The notes: generated from the sequence alone by a model not told the origin. A stretch of DNA of 64,000 nt from Pseudomonas alkylphenolica (GCF_016009175.1 NZ_JADUCM010000021.1:31863-95862); one strand, 5' to 3'. Shown: positions 9,681 through 18,394, counted from the first letter of the stretch. Program-made: numbers and translations.

Positions 9681-9980
9681 GGAAGCCCACTCCTTCAGCA
9701 ACAGCGAATTCTTCACCGCAGTCGATGCGATTATTATTGATATAAGATTACGGTTTATTGCAAACCAGAAAATCAGAAGCGGGCCGAGAGTAGCAGCTTT
9801 ACCCAGGGTCGCCTAGAGCTAAAGCAGCCCAAACAGTCACAAAAATGACTCTTGATCATGTCGTAGTCATTTTTAGAGTAAATAGACTAAAGCGGCTGGT
9901 TTCAAGCCACAAGCTACAAGCTGAACACCCTTCCAGGCGTTCGTTTCCTGCAGCTTGCAGCGAGTTGCTTGCGCTAGCCG
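9681..9980. other. Intergenic region between fadD2 and fadD1
   Basis: 300 bases. The fadD1-proximal part (9731-9775) is markedly AT-rich and contains a dyad GGTTT-5-AAACC at 9752-9766, a possible fadD1 promoter/operator. The fadD2-proximal part (about 9905-9970) has imperfect repeats of the CAAGCT/GCAGCTTGCAGC kind often seen after Pseudomonas genes, possibly the fadD2 terminator. Confidence 0.45.
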
Positions 9981-11669
9981 TCAGGCTATATCCCTGAGCT
10001 CCCGGCGCAAGATCTTGCCCACGGCGGTCATCGGCAGCGACTCGCGCAGCACGATGTGCTTGGGCACCTTGTAGCCGGTGAAGTTGGCCTTGCAGTAAGA
10101 CTTCAGCTCTTCAAGGCTGACCCCGCCTTCGCGCGGCACGACGAACAGTTTCACGGCTTCGCCGGAGCGCTCGTCGGGGATGCCGATGACGGCACAGTTG
10201 GCCACTTGCGGATGGCTCATCACCACTTCTTCAATCTCGTTCGGGTACACGTTGAAGCCCGAGACAATGATCATGTCTTTCTTGCGATCGACAATCCGGG
10301 TAAAGCCATCCGGATCGATCACCGCGATATCCCCGGTCTTGAACCAGCCTTCACTGTCCAGCGACTCGGCCGTTGCCTGCGGGTGCTGCCAATAGCCTTT
10401 CATCACCTGCGGGCCCTTGATGCACAACTCGCCCCGCTCGCCCATGGGCAGTTCGTTGCCGTCATCGTCGATCACCTTGAACGCCGTTCCCGGCACCGGG
10501 ATGCCGACAGTGCCCAGGCGCGCCAGCTGGCCGTAGGGGTTGGTACTGGCTACCGGCGAGGTTTCGGTGAGGCCGTAGCCTTCGACAATCCGGCAGCCGG
10601 TCAGGCTCTCCCAACGCTCTGCGGTGGCCGTGACCAACGCTGTCCCGCCGGAGTTGGTGACCTTCAAGGCAGAGAAATCAAGCTGCTTGAATTCCGGGTG
10701 GTTCATCAGTGCCACGAACAAGGTATTGAGCCCGAGCAGCGCGGAAAATTTCCACTTCTTCAGCTCTTTGATGAAGCCTGGAATATCCCGCGGGTTGGTG
10801 ATCAGCACGTTGTGGTTGCCGGTCACCATCATGCACATACAATTCGCGGTAAATGCATAGATATGGTAGAGCGGCAGCGGCGCAATCATCACCTCCTGGC
10901 CCTCCTTGATCAGCCGCTGGCCATCGGCGCCATGCTGGGAGAAACAGGCCAGCACCTGGAGCATGTTGGCAACCAGGTTGCCGTGGGTCAGCATCGCGCC
11001 CTTGGCCAGGCCCGTGGTGCCACCGGTGTATTGCAGCACGGCGATGGTGTCGAGGTTCAGCGCAACCGGCTTGGGCACCTGGCCGCGACCCTGGCCCAGC
11101 GCGCTTTTGAACGGCACCGCCTGGGGCAAGTGGTAATCAGGCACCATTTTCTTGACCTTGGCGACGATGGTGTTGACCAGCCAGCCCTTGGCTGCCGGCA
11201 ACATGTCGCCCATCTTTGCCTCGATAAGAAACTCGATGTCGGTATCGGGCAGTACCTCCTGCACCAGCTTGCCGAACATGTTCAGGTAGACCAGCGCCCG
11301 GGCACCGGAATCCTTGAACTGATGGCGCATTTCACGCGCGGTGTACAACGGGTTGGTGTTGACCACGATCAGGCCGGCGCGCAACGCACCAAACACGGCG
11401 ATCGGATACTGCAGTACGTTGGGCATCTGCACCGCGATGCGGTCGCCCGGCACCAGGTCGGTGTGTTGCTGCAGGTAGGCGGCAAAGGCTGCCGAGTGAC
11501 GGTCCAGTTCGGCATAGGTCAGAGTCACGCCCAGGTTGCTGAAGGCCGGTCGGTCAGCGAACTTTTTGCAGGAGCGTTCGAACACTTCGACCACTGACTT
11601 GTAAGCATTCATGTCAATGTGCGAAGGAACACCTGCGGGGCGTTTGTCATTCCAGAAATCAGCTTGCAT
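9981..11669 (-). CDS. fadD2: Long-chain-fatty-acid--CoA ligase FadD2
   Basis: Second acyl-CoA synthetase of the tandem pair, 562 aa. The ANL-superfamily motifs YTGGTTGLAKGAML, YGLTETSP and DRKKDMIIVSGFNVYPNE are all present. The N-terminus (QADFWNDKRPAG) aligns with that of FadD1, so the ATG at 11669 is well supported. The duplicates are clearly diverged, which fits the different chain-length preferences reported for FadD1 and FadD2 in P. aeruginosa. It is divergent from the lipase-like gene at 11879, so the roughly 210 bases between them should hold both promoters. Confidence 0.95.
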   Translation of the reverse strand: MQADFWNDKRPAGVPSHIDMNAYKSVVEVFERSCKKFADRPAFSNLGVTLTYAELDRHSAAFAAYLQQHTDLVPGDRIAVQMPNVLQYPIAVFGALRAGLIVVNTNPLYTAREMRHQFKDSGARALVYLNMFGKLVQEVLPDTDIEFLIEAKMGDMLPAAKGWLVNTIVAKVKKMVPDYHLPQAVPFKSALGQGRGQVPKPVALNLDTIAVLQYTGGTTGLAKGAMLTHGNLVANMLQVLACFSQHGADGQRLIKEGQEVMIAPLPLYHIYAFTANCMCMMVTGNHNVLITNPRDIPGFIKELKKWKFSALLGLNTLFVALMNHPEFKQLDFSALKVTNSGGTALVTATAERWESLTGCRIVEGYGLTETSPVASTNPYGQLARLGTVGIPVPGTAFKVIDDDGNELPMGERGELCIKGPQVMKGYWQHPQATAESLDSEGWFKTGDIAVIDPDGFTRIVDRKKDMIIVSGFNVYPNEIEEVVMSHPQVANCAVIGIPDERSGEAVKLFVVPREGGVSLEELKSYCKANFTGYKVPKHIVLRESLPMTAVGKILRRELRDIA

Positions 11670-11878
11670 TTATTCTTGTCCTCTTACCTGAGCCGTTCCT
11701 GCCCTCTTGCCGATGTGGCGAAAAAGGGTGCTGTGCCGACGTTAGCAGGTATGTCGCAGGTGGCAAATACGCCAAGCGCTGTCATTAACATTGTGAATCT
11801 TGTTTGTCGCTGCCCTTCAATTACACGCTTGAGTTATACACTGAGCTGACTCATCAACCGTGCGCACAAGGACCTGCC

Positions 11879-12823
11879 ATGCAACACGACGCGTTCTGGC
11901 TTGCCGCCAGCGATCACTGCAGCCTGTATGTCTATCAATGGCTGCCAAGTACGCCGATCAAGGCGGTAGTGCTCCTGGCCCACGGCATGGCCGAACATGC
12001 CGGCCGCTACCAGCGCCTGGGCGAGGCTTTGAGCGCGGCCGGGTACGCCCTGTTCGCCCATGACCAGCGTGGCCATGGGCGTACCGCCGAACTGGGTACC
12101 TTGGGATTGTTTGCGCGGCACAATGGCTGGAGTGCGGTGGTCAACGACCTGGGCCTGCTCAGCCAACACATCGGCCAGCAGTTTCCCGGCACCCCTGTGT
12201 TTCTCTTCGGCCACAGCATGGGCAGCTACATCGCCCAGGCGTACCTGATCCATCACGGCGCCAGCCTGCAAGGCGCGATTTTGAGCGGCTCGAACTTCCA
12301 GCCACCGGCGCTGTACCGCGCCGCCTGCGTGATTGCCCGACTCGAAGCCTGGCGTCAGGGCCCGCTCGGCCACAGTGCGCTGATCGAGTGGCTGTCGTTC
12401 GGCTCGTACAACAAGGCATTCAAACCCACGCGCACGGCTTTCGACTGGCTCAGCCGTGACGCCGCCGAGGTCGATCGCTATGTCGCCGACCCGCTGTGCG
12501 GCTTTCGTTGCACCAACCGGTTGTGGATCGACCTGTTGATGGGCCTTGAGCACATCAGCCTGCCAGCCAACCTCAAGCAGATCGATCCGAACCTGCCGAT
12601 CCTGGTGATGGGCGGTGAATGTGATCCGGTCAGTACCGGCAAGCGTCTCAAGGATCTGGCCGGTGCTTTGCGCCTGGCCGGCAACCAGCGTGTGCAGTTG
12701 CAGCTGTACCCGAAAGCGCGGCATGAACTGCTAAATGAAACCAACCGTGACGAGGTCACGGCCGCGATCATCGACTGGCTGGAGCAGACGTTGGCCCTGT
12801 GCCGACCTGCCCGTAGCGAATGA
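11879..12823 (+). CDS. Alpha/beta hydrolase, monoacylglycerol lipase / lysophospholipase-like
   Basis: Serine hydrolase of the Hydrolase_4 (PldB/MGLL) group, 314 aa. HGMAEHAGRY forms the oxyanion region and GHSMGS the nucleophile elbow. An acidic residue follows at GGECDPVS and the histidine at KARHELLNE. I start at ATG 11879 because AAGGA lies 6 bases upstream; the longer frame from 11804 runs through the promoter region. It probably releases fatty acids that the neighbouring FadD enzymes activate. It is followed at 35 bases by the MaoC hydratase gene, a likely operon partner. Confidence 0.88.
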   Translation: MQHDAFWLAASDHCSLYVYQWLPSTPIKAVVLLAHGMAEHAGRYQRLGEALSAAGYALFAHDQRGHGRTAELGTLGLFARHNGWSAVVNDLGLLSQHIGQQFPGTPVFLFGHSMGSYIAQAYLIHHGASLQGAILSGSNFQPPALYRAACVIARLEAWRQGPLGHSALIEWLSFGSYNKAFKPTRTAFDWLSRDAAEVDRYVADPLCGFRCTNRLWIDLLMGLEHISLPANLKQIDPNLPILVMGGECDPVSTGKRLKDLAGALRLAGNQRVQLQLYPKARHELLNETNRDEVTAAIIDWLEQTLALCRPARSE

Positions 12824-12857
12824 CGGCCGACCCCGTGCCCCTTGCAGGAATGAATCA

Positions 12858-13328
12858 ATGACCCAGGTCACCAACACGCCTTACGAAGCCCTTGAAGTCG
12901 GCCAGACCGCCAGTTTCAGCAAGACCGTCGAAGAACGTGACATCCAGCTGTTCGCAGCAATGTCCGGTGACCACAACCCGGTGCACCTGGATGCCGAGTT
13001 TGCCGCCAAGAGCATGTTCAAGGAGCGTATCGCCCACGGCATGTTCAGCGGTGCGCTGATCAGCGCCGCTGTCGCCTGCGAGCTGCCTGGCCCGGGCACC
13101 ATCTACCTGGGGCAGACCATGAGCTTCCAGAAGCCGGTGAAGTTCGGCGACACCCTGACCGTGCGCCTGGAAATCCTCGAGAAGCTGCCAAAATTCAAGG
13201 TGCGCATCGCTACCCGCGTGTTCAACCAGAACGACGAGCTGGTCGTCGATGGCGTAGCTGAAATCCTCGCACCGCGCAAACAGCAGACTGTCGACCTGGT
13301 CAGCCCGCCACCGATCACCATTGGCTGA
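12858..13328 (+). CDS. MaoC-family (R)-specific enoyl-CoA hydratase, PhaJ1-like
   Basis: Single hot-dog-fold hydratase, 156 aa. The hydratase-2 motif AAMSGDHNPVHLDAEFA supplies the catalytic Asp38 and His43. PhaJ enzymes turn trans-2-enoyl-CoA from beta-oxidation into (R)-3-hydroxyacyl-CoA for polyhydroxyalkanoate synthesis. The position after the lipase-like gene and next to fadD1/fadD2 matches, from memory, the P. aeruginosa phaJ1 (PA3302) locus. The start is ATG 12858 with GCAGGAATG upstream; the longer frame overlaps the preceding gene out of phase. It ends 3 bases from the convergent sigma-factor gene. Confidence 0.88.
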   Translation: MTQVTNTPYEALEVGQTASFSKTVEERDIQLFAAMSGDHNPVHLDAEFAAKSMFKERIAHGMFSGALISAAVACELPGPGTIYLGQTMSFQKPVKFGDTLTVRLEILEKLPKFKVRIATRVFNQNDELVVDGVAEILAPRKQQTVDLVSPPPITIG

Positions 13329-13331
13329 GGT

Positions 13332-14567
13332 TCACAACTCGCTCAGGCGGCGCTCGATAAAGCGCCGCTCCGCGCCTTGCGCGGTCAGGCCCAGCGCGGT
13401 CTGGTAGGCATCGCGGGCCTGGTCCAGGCGTCCCAGCTGCCGGCACAGCTCGGCGCGGGCGCTGTGGGCCAGGTGGTAATCCTGTAGTTGCCCGCGTGCC
13501 AATATCGCCTCCACCGCCAGCAGGCCTGCCTGCGGACCATCACGACGGGCCAAAGCTGCGGCGCGATTGAGCTCGACTACCGGCGACGGCCAGCCGCGCA
13601 GCAACACATCGTACAAGCCGACGATTTCTTCCCAGTCGGTCTGTTCGGCACTGTCCGCTTCGGCATGCACTGCGGCGATTGCCGCCTGCAAGCTGTACAC
13701 CCCGAATTGTTGGGTGCGCAGCGCCTGCTGCACCAACTGGCTACCCTCGGCAATCAACGCGCGATTCCACAAGCTGCGGTCCTGTTCGTCCAGCAGGATC
13801 AGATCGCCATGCTCATCGCTGCGCGCCGCCTGTCGTGACGCCTGCAGCAACATCAACGCCAGCAGACCGAGTACTTCCGGGTCAGGCAGCAACTGCTGCA
13901 ACAATCGCCCCAGGCGGATCGCTTCGTCACTGAGGTCATTGCGCATCAACTGGTCACCCGATGACGCCGAATAGCCTTCGTTGAATACCAGGTAAATCAC
14001 GCGCAGCACGCTGTCCAGGCGCTCGGGCAGTTCCGCCAGCGACGGCACCTGATAGGGAATCTGTGCATCGCGGATCTTGGCCTTGGCCCGCACGATCCGT
14101 TGGGCAATGGTTGCCGGGCTCTGCAGGAAGGCCCGGGCGATTTCCTCGGTGGTCAGGTCACAGACTTCCCGCAGGGTCAGCGGCACCTGGGCATCGGCCG
14201 CCAGCGCCGGGTGACAGCAGGTGAAGATCAGGCGCAGACGATCATCTTCCAGCTCCTCATCGTTCACGTCATCCTCCTGCCGGGCTTCCAGCGCCAGGAT
14301 CAATTGCGCCTGAGAACGGTCGAAGCGGGCACGACGACGCAGCCCGTCAATGGCCTTGAAGCGACCGGTAGACACCAGCCAGGCCCGTGGATTGGCTGGT
14401 ATGCCGTCGCGTTGCCAGCGCTCAACGGCAACGAAAAAAGCTTCATGCATGGCTTCTTCAGCCAGGTCGAAATCGCCCAGCAAGCGAATCAGCGTCGCCA
14501 GAATCCGTCGCGACTCGATTTGATAAACCGACTCGACCTCGGCTCGTACCTGCTGTGGCGTGACCAT
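13332..14567 (-). CDS. ECF RNA polymerase sigma factor with C-terminal TPR-like domain (ECF42-type)
   Basis: 411 aa: sigma region 2 (LATLIRLLGDFDLAEEAMHEAFF, about residues 22-45), region 4 near residues 125-175, then a long helical tail with the DUF6596/TPR-like features of this class (VIYLVFNEGYSAS, LLALMLLQASR). ECF42 factors usually lack an anti-sigma partner, the tail is thought to be regulatory, and they sit next to DGPF/YciI genes. That is the case here. The start overlaps the stop of the SRPBCC gene (ATGA at 14567), so they are translationally coupled. Confidence 0.9.
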   Translation of the reverse strand: MVTPQQVRAEVESVYQIESRRILATLIRLLGDFDLAEEAMHEAFFVAVERWQRDGIPANPRAWLVSTGRFKAIDGLRRRARFDRSQAQLILALEARQEDDVNDEELEDDRLRLIFTCCHPALAADAQVPLTLREVCDLTTEEIARAFLQSPATIAQRIVRAKAKIRDAQIPYQVPSLAELPERLDSVLRVIYLVFNEGYSASSGDQLMRNDLSDEAIRLGRLLQQLLPDPEVLGLLALMLLQASRQAARSDEHGDLILLDEQDRSLWNRALIAEGSQLVQQALRTQQFGVYSLQAAIAAVHAEADSAEQTDWEEIVGLYDVLLRGWPSPVVELNRAAALARRDGPQAGLLAVEAILARGQLQDYHLAHSARAELCRQLGRLDQARDAYQTALGLTAQGAERRFIERRLSEL

Positions 14568-15052
14568 CAGCCCGGCATCTGGGTGGTCACCAACGCCACC
14601 AGTCGATCCAGGCTTTCACCCCAGCCACGGTGAAAACCCATTTCTTCGTGCGCCAGACAATCGGCTGCGCTCCAGTGCCAGGCGCGAGCGGTGTACTGCG
14701 TCTTGCCTTGAACATCCTCGAACGTCACCACTGCGGTCATGAACGCTTTGCTCGACGGCACCCACCCCGGGCCAAAGGCATCGGTGAAGACTATCCGCTC
14801 TGGTACGACAATCTCCAGAAATACGCCTTGGTTCGGGTACTCGGCGCCATCGGGCGCCTGCATCACCGTGCGAAACAACCCGCCTACCCACAACTGCATT
14901 TCACACAAGGGCGTGGTCATGCCGTTCGGACCCCACCACTGCGCGAGCAACTCAGGTTCGGTCCAGGCCCGGAATACCTTGGTCCGTGGCGCGTCGATCA
15001 GCCGGGAGAGGGACAGCTCATAAGGTGCAGCTGCCGGGGGATGAAGGCTCAT
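14567..15052 (-). CDS. SRPBCC / AHSA1-like domain protein
   Basis: 161 aa START/AHSA1-like protein with the typical opening (LIDAPRTKVFRAWTEPELLAQWWGP) and the later VTFEDVQGKT strand. The family has a deep hydrophobic cavity; the ligand is unknown. The start is ATG 15052, with GAAGGAGA about 9 bases upstream; the longer frame crosses the end of the YciI gene. It sits third in a four-gene set that includes the ECF sigma factor. Such proteins are regular partners of this sigma class, but what they do is not established. Confidence 0.85.
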   Translation of the reverse strand: MSLHPPAAAPYELSLSRLIDAPRTKVFRAWTEPELLAQWWGPNGMTTPLCEMQLWVGGLFRTVMQAPDGAEYPNQGVFLEIVVPERIVFTDAFGPGWVPSSKAFMTAVVTFEDVQGKTQYTARAWHWSAADCLAHEEMGFHRGWGESLDRLVALVTTQMPG

Positions 15053-15071
15053 ATTGTTGTTCTCCTTCGCT

Positions 15072-15416
15072 TCAGGTCTGTAGCTCGCGGATCGGCCGCA
15101 CTTCAACGCTGCCGACCCTGGCGGCAGGTATGCCCTTGGCTATGTTCAGCGCCTCATTGAGGTCGCGGGCATCGACCAGGTAGAAGCCGGCCAGTTGCTC
15201 TTTGGTTTCGGCAAACGGCCCATCGGTGAGGCTCATGTGCCCACCGCGCATGCGCACGGTGGTTGCCGTCTGCACCGGTTTGAGTGCCTCGGCGGCAAGC
15301 ATCCGCCCGCTGCCCGCAATCGACTCGAAGTACGCCATGCACTCGGCATCGGCGGGGCTGTCGGGCTGGCTGTGCAACAGCCCTTCCTCACAATAGACCA
15401 GGCATAGGTATTTCAT
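15072..15416 (-). CDS. YciI-family (DGPF domain) protein
   Basis: 114 aa, ferredoxin-like fold of the YCII/DGPF family. The name-giving motif is seen as LTDGPFAETKEQLAGFYLVDARDLNEAL (about residues 63-90). DGPF proteins are the commonest neighbours of ECF42 sigma factors and are often their regulatory targets. The biochemical role is unknown. The gap to the SRPBCC gene is 19 bases, consistent with one transcript. Confidence 0.88.
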   Translation of the reverse strand: MKYLCLVYCEEGLLHSQPDSPADAECMAYFESIAGSGRMLAAEALKPVQTATTVRMRGGHMSLTDGPFAETKEQLAGFYLVDARDLNEALNIAKGIPAARVGSVEVRPIRELQT

Positions 15417-15503
15417 GGTTATCTCCAGCGCAGATGCTCACTATGACTGCAGATTGCGCGACCAGCGAAAGCGCAATTCGGCATAAACCCGGGCGCTTTC
15501 AGC

Positions 15504-15938
15504 TCAAGGCCTGAGCGAGAACAGGGCGGCACCCGACTCCATGTCGAACGGTGCCGACCAGTGTTCATGAATGACCTTCCATTGCCCGTCGATGCGCCGA
15601 TAACCGACGCTCGCGCGCATGTAACAGGTTTTATCCTCCGCCCCTTCCCCTTCGGCCGGACCACAGCGATTGAGCCAGTGAGCAAGCGCCAGCTCTGGCG
15701 TGGCATGGATCTGCAGTTGCTCCACTTCGAACACCATTTCACCGGGGCAATGCTCCATGCAGGCCTGCCAGTGGGCACGGTAGGCAGCTTTGCCCTTGAA
15801 CTGCAGGGCCTGAACGGCATCGAAGGCAAGAATGTCATCGGCATAGATCGCCGTGATGGCGTCCACATCGCGAGCACGCACAGCGGGAATCCAGCGCTCG
15901 ATCAACTGGCGGATTTCGTTTTCGGCGGTACTGGTCAT
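15504..15938 (-). CDS. SnoaL-like / YybH-family (NTF2-fold) protein
   Basis: 144 aa. Contains RDVDAITAIYADDILAFDAV and a C-terminal WKVIHEHWSAPF, the pattern of small NTF2-like SnoaL/DUF4440 proteins. The fold makes a ligand pocket used by polyketide cyclases, isomerases and many uncharacterised stress proteins. It is the first gene of the set with YciI, SRPBCC and the ECF factor, with an 87-base gap to YciI that could contain a second promoter. No specific substrate can be named. Confidence 0.83.
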   Translation of the reverse strand: MTSTAENEIRQLIERWIPAVRARDVDAITAIYADDILAFDAVQALQFKGKAAYRAHWQACMEHCPGEMVFEVEQLQIHATPELALAHWLNRCGPAEGEGAEDKTCYMRASVGYRRIDGQWKVIHEHWSAPFDMESGAALFSLRP

Positions 15939-16045
15939 GGTCTTGTCCCCTCAGGTTCGACAACCGTCAGTGCACCGAACAAATCGGTGCGTTCATACAT
16001 GGTCGAATGGCGGCGCGGGGAATCGACAGGGCGTGGAGAAATTAT

Positions 16046-16534
16046 TCAGCGCCACTCCAGGGGTAACCAGATCTCCATCACGCAGCGCTTGTCGAAGGGA
16101 TCGAAGCCCTTGCCATAACGCTCGAACTCGGGCGCCTGCGCCGGTCGCTCGCCAGAGCCGGGCAGCCACTCGCGCCAGATCGCCTGAAAGGTGTCTTTAA
16201 GGTTGTCGAGACTGCCGTGGTGCTCGAACACCGCATAACGCTGGGGTTTGAGTTCGACGTGGCTGAACCCGGCCGGCAGAATCTCGACGCTATCCACCTG
16301 CACTCCGGCGAGGTAGTCGAAGTTGCCCTTGCCATCTCCCTGGTAGCACACGCCATAGGTGAAATCCCCCACTTGCCCCGGCAGCGTGCCGATATACGGT
16401 CCGAAGCGTTGCCAGAGCGCAGGAATCCCGGCGATGCTGGACTGATTGAAGCGCCCGCCCAGGCCGGCGATGATGAGCGCCTGCGCCTGCTCGAAGCGTA
16501 CAGGCTGAACGACAACAGATTTCGCGGTAGACAT
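16046..16534 (-). CDS. GyrI-like / AraC effector-binding-domain protein
   Basis: 162 aa, a stand-alone effector-binding (GyrI/SOUL-type BacR) domain. It has the early strand VRFEQAQALIIAGLGGRF, the FTYGVCYQ region and KPQRYAVFEHHGSLDNL. Its C-terminus (MEIWLPLEW) is the conserved end of AraC-type ligand domains. The start is ATG 16534, with AAGGAGG 8 bases upstream; the longer frame into the AraC promoter is not used. It is divergent from the AraC regulator at 16649, with about 114 bases between the starts, so the two may regulate each other. Confidence 0.86.
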   Translation of the reverse strand: MSTAKSVVVQPVRFEQAQALIIAGLGGRFNQSSIAGIPALWQRFGPYIGTLPGQVGDFTYGVCYQGDGKGNFDYLAGVQVDSVEILPAGFSHVELKPQRYAVFEHHGSLDNLKDTFQAIWREWLPGSGERPAQAPEFERYGKGFDPFDKRCVMEIWLPLEWR

Positions 16535-16648
16535 GTCCTTTGCCTCCTTGAAGGGAGTGGTGAGTTTATCGTGCCGGGCACAACGCCATTGCAGGGTAGT
16601 AGACGAGTCCGCTAGCGTAGTCGCAATTATTGCCTGGCGAACGTCTCC

Positions 16649-17437
16649 ATGCCCCTGATCGCTGAACCCCTGCACGCCTGCGGCCTGGTCGAATCGTCCT
16701 GGGTGCGTGCCTGTGCGGCGAGTTTTCCCAGGCACACGCATGACGAGCTGGTGCTGGGGGCCAACCTGTCCGGTTGCGAGCACATCTGGCTCGATGGCGC
16801 CACGCTTGAAGTACCGGCAGGCGCGGTGACCTTGTACAACCCGCTGGCCATCCAGGGTTCGACATTCGGCCCAGGCGGCGTTGAATACATCAGCCTGCAT
16901 CTGGATATCGAAGCCTTGCAGCAGTTGATGCGCGACAACAATCTGGGCCGTGGGCACGGTTGCCCGACCTTCGAACAGGGCGTGCTGAAGCGCCCGGCAC
17001 TGTACCGTTCAATCCTCGATTTTGCCGCAGCGCCAACAGCGCTCGAGCAGGAGCCTGCCCTGCTGCTGGTATTGACCGAATTGTTCGAGCAGACCCAGGT
17101 GCGCAGCGGCGAACAGGCTCCGGCAATCGAACGCAGTGTGGGTTTGATGCGCGCGCATCTGCACGAGCGCCTGACACTCGATCAATTGGCGCAGGCGGCA
17201 CAGCTGAGCAAATTCCATTTCGTGCGCTGTTTCAAAAAGGCCATCGGCGTGGGACCTTTGCAATACCACATGCAATTGCGCCTGATCGAGGCACGCAGGC
17301 GGCTGCGCGCCGGCATGCACGCCAATGACGTAGCCCTGGGCCTGGGCTTTTATGACCAGAGCCATTTCATCAATGCCTTTGGCCGGGTAATGGGTGTTAC
17401 GCCTCAGGCGTACTCGACCACTTCGCGGCGGCGTTAG
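16649..17437 (+). CDS. AraC-family transcriptional regulator
   Basis: 262 aa. The N-terminal cupin-like sensing domain has FPRHTHDELVLGANLSG. The C-terminal double HTH spans about residues 165-260 (LDQLAQAAQLSKFHFVRCFKKAIGVGPLQYH, then ALGLGFYDQSHFINAFGRVMGVTPQAY), a complete AraC signature. Divergence from the GyrI-like gene suggests that gene, or itself, as target. The start at ATG 16649 is the first reasonable one although no strong ribosome site precedes it. A strong hairpin terminator follows at once. Confidence 0.9.
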   Translation: MPLIAEPLHACGLVESSWVRACAASFPRHTHDELVLGANLSGCEHIWLDGATLEVPAGAVTLYNPLAIQGSTFGPGGVEYISLHLDIEALQQLMRDNNLGRGHGCPTFEQGVLKRPALYRSILDFAAAPTALEQEPALLLVLTELFEQTQVRSGEQAPAIERSVGLMRAHLHERLTLDQLAQAAQLSKFHFVRCFKKAIGVGPLQYHMQLRLIEARRRLRAGMHANDVALGLGFYDQSHFINAFGRVMGVTPQAYSTTSRRR

Positions 17438-17448
17438 CCGCTAAAAGA

Positions 17449-17470
17449 AAGAGCCCCTGACGGGGCTCTT
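17449..17470 (+). terminator. Hairpin terminator after the AraC regulator
   Basis: AAGAGCCCC, loop TGAC, GGGGCTCTT: a perfect 9-base stem 12 bases after the AraC stop codon. It lies between convergent genes, so it may also terminate the small gene on the minus strand. Confidence 0.85.
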
Positions 17471-17493
17471 GTTCAATGCCACGGCAGTCGATG

Positions 17494-17607
17494 TCATGGC
17501 AGAAAACCACTGGCGGCCGAACGTTTGGCGCGTTTGGCGGCACGTTTTTCATCCGCGGTTTTCAGTGGCTTTTTCTTGGTCATTTTCTTCGCTTCAAGAC
17601 CTTTCAT
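17494..17607 (-). CDS. Small very basic protein, 37 aa
   Basis: Translation gives a Lys/Arg-rich peptide with KGLEAKKMTKKKPLKTADEK, an AAKRAKR run and a hydrophobic end SGFLP. GGAGG lies about 10 bases before the ATG at 17607, so translation is plausible. I recall similar tiny basic proteins in many Pseudomonas genomes without a known function. The charge pattern suggests nucleic-acid or ribosome contact, which is inference only. It lies between the AraC terminator and the LysE gene. Confidence 0.6.
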   Translation of the reverse strand: MKGLEAKKMTKKKPLKTADEKRAAKRAKRSAASGFLP

Positions 17608-17657
17608 TTCGAATGATCCTCCAGCCGACGGCACCTGCGTACGGGCGCCCGGATTGA

Positions 17658-18335
17658 TTATAGACCCGCTGCGGGCGCCGGTACGGCCAGGATGAATTCA
17701 CGGTAGCCGGAGACAATCACGTAGACCGCGAAGTAGCAGAAGATCGCTGCCGAAAGCAGGTAGGACCAGGTCAACAAACGGTTGCCCAACAGTCGCCCGC
17801 CATGGCTGGCAATAAAACACAGCGACAGGCACCAGAGCAGCCCGGCTGCAAAAAAGCCCGAGAGGAACAACCCGGCTTCCACCAGGCCACCACCGCCGGA
17901 GCGGGAAATAAGCACGCCGCCTACTGCTGCAAACCAGAGGATGGCGCTGGGTGACGACATGGCCAGGAAGATGCCGCGGACAAACTCGCGCCAGGCCGAC
18001 TCGACGACAACCGTTGCCGCCTGCACCTGCCCATCACCGCGCCAGGCTGCCAACAGCATCTTCAGCGCAAACCACACCAGCAACAGCGAACCGCCCAGCC
18101 ACAGCACCCAGCGCACGGTTTCAAACTGCAGCAGCACGGTCATCCCGGCCAGGGCCGCTACTGCATAGACAAGGTCACCGACACAGGTGCCCAGCCCCAA
18201 CCACATGCCCTGCAGGAAACCCCGCTGCATGGCCAGGGTGATCATGGCGATATTGGCAATGCCAATATCCAGGCACAGGGAGAGGCTCAGGAGAAATCCA
18301 TTGGAGAACGGCATCGGGCATTCCATCGACAGCAT
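17658..18335 (-). CDS. LysE-family amino-acid exporter
   Basis: 225 aa inner-membrane protein of the LysE/RhtB fold with five or six hydrophobic segments. It includes the conserved early region with GMWLGLGTCVGDLVYAV and the later FVRGIFLAMSSPSAILWFAA, corresponding to the family NP-box region. Members export basic or other amino acids. Three in-frame ATGs (18335, 18326, 18314) are possible; none has a strong ribosome site and the one at 18314 starts the family-like sequence. The upstream region carries a direct repeat listed separately. Confidence 0.85.
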   Translation of the reverse strand: MLSMECPMPFSNGFLLSLSLCLDIGIANIAMITLAMQRGFLQGMWLGLGTCVGDLVYAVAALAGMTVLLQFETVRWVLWLGGSLLLVWFALKMLLAAWRGDGQVQAATVVVESAWREFVRGIFLAMSSPSAILWFAAVGGVLISRSGGGGLVEAGLFLSGFFAAGLLWCLSLCFIASHGGRLLGNRLLTWSYLLSAAIFCYFAVYVIVSGYREFILAVPAPAAGL

Positions 18336-18360
18336 TGAAGGCAGGCGCTATTAAAGCGGG

Positions 18361-18394
18361 AATTGCCCTGACTGTATTGGAAGAAATTGCCCTG
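18361..18394 (-). promoter_or_regulatory. Direct repeat upstream of lysE-like gene (possible operator)
   Basis: AATTGCCCTG occurs at 18361-18370 and again at 18385-18394, 24 bases apart. Both copies lie 25-60 bases before the LysE start codon, in the expected promoter zone. On the coding strand each reads CAGGGCAATT. No cognate regulator is evident. Confidence 0.4.

Noticed and set aside
8127..9740. Long plus-strand ORF opposite fadD1 (and a similar one opposite fadD2 at 10056-11597)
   Set aside because: Antisense shadows, without any recognisable domain; the FadD motifs on the minus strand are complete.
9752..9766. GGTTT-5-AAACC dyad before fadD1 as a PsrA (fatty-acid) operator
   Set aside because: PsrA sites as I know them have the opposite half-site order (CAAAC...GTTTG); kept only as an unassigned dyad.
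15957..15962. TGTCGA on the minus strand upstream of the SnoaL-like gene as an ECF42 -35 box
   Set aside because: Only about 20 bases before the start codon, so a -10 box would fall on the ATG; no matching CGTC follows.
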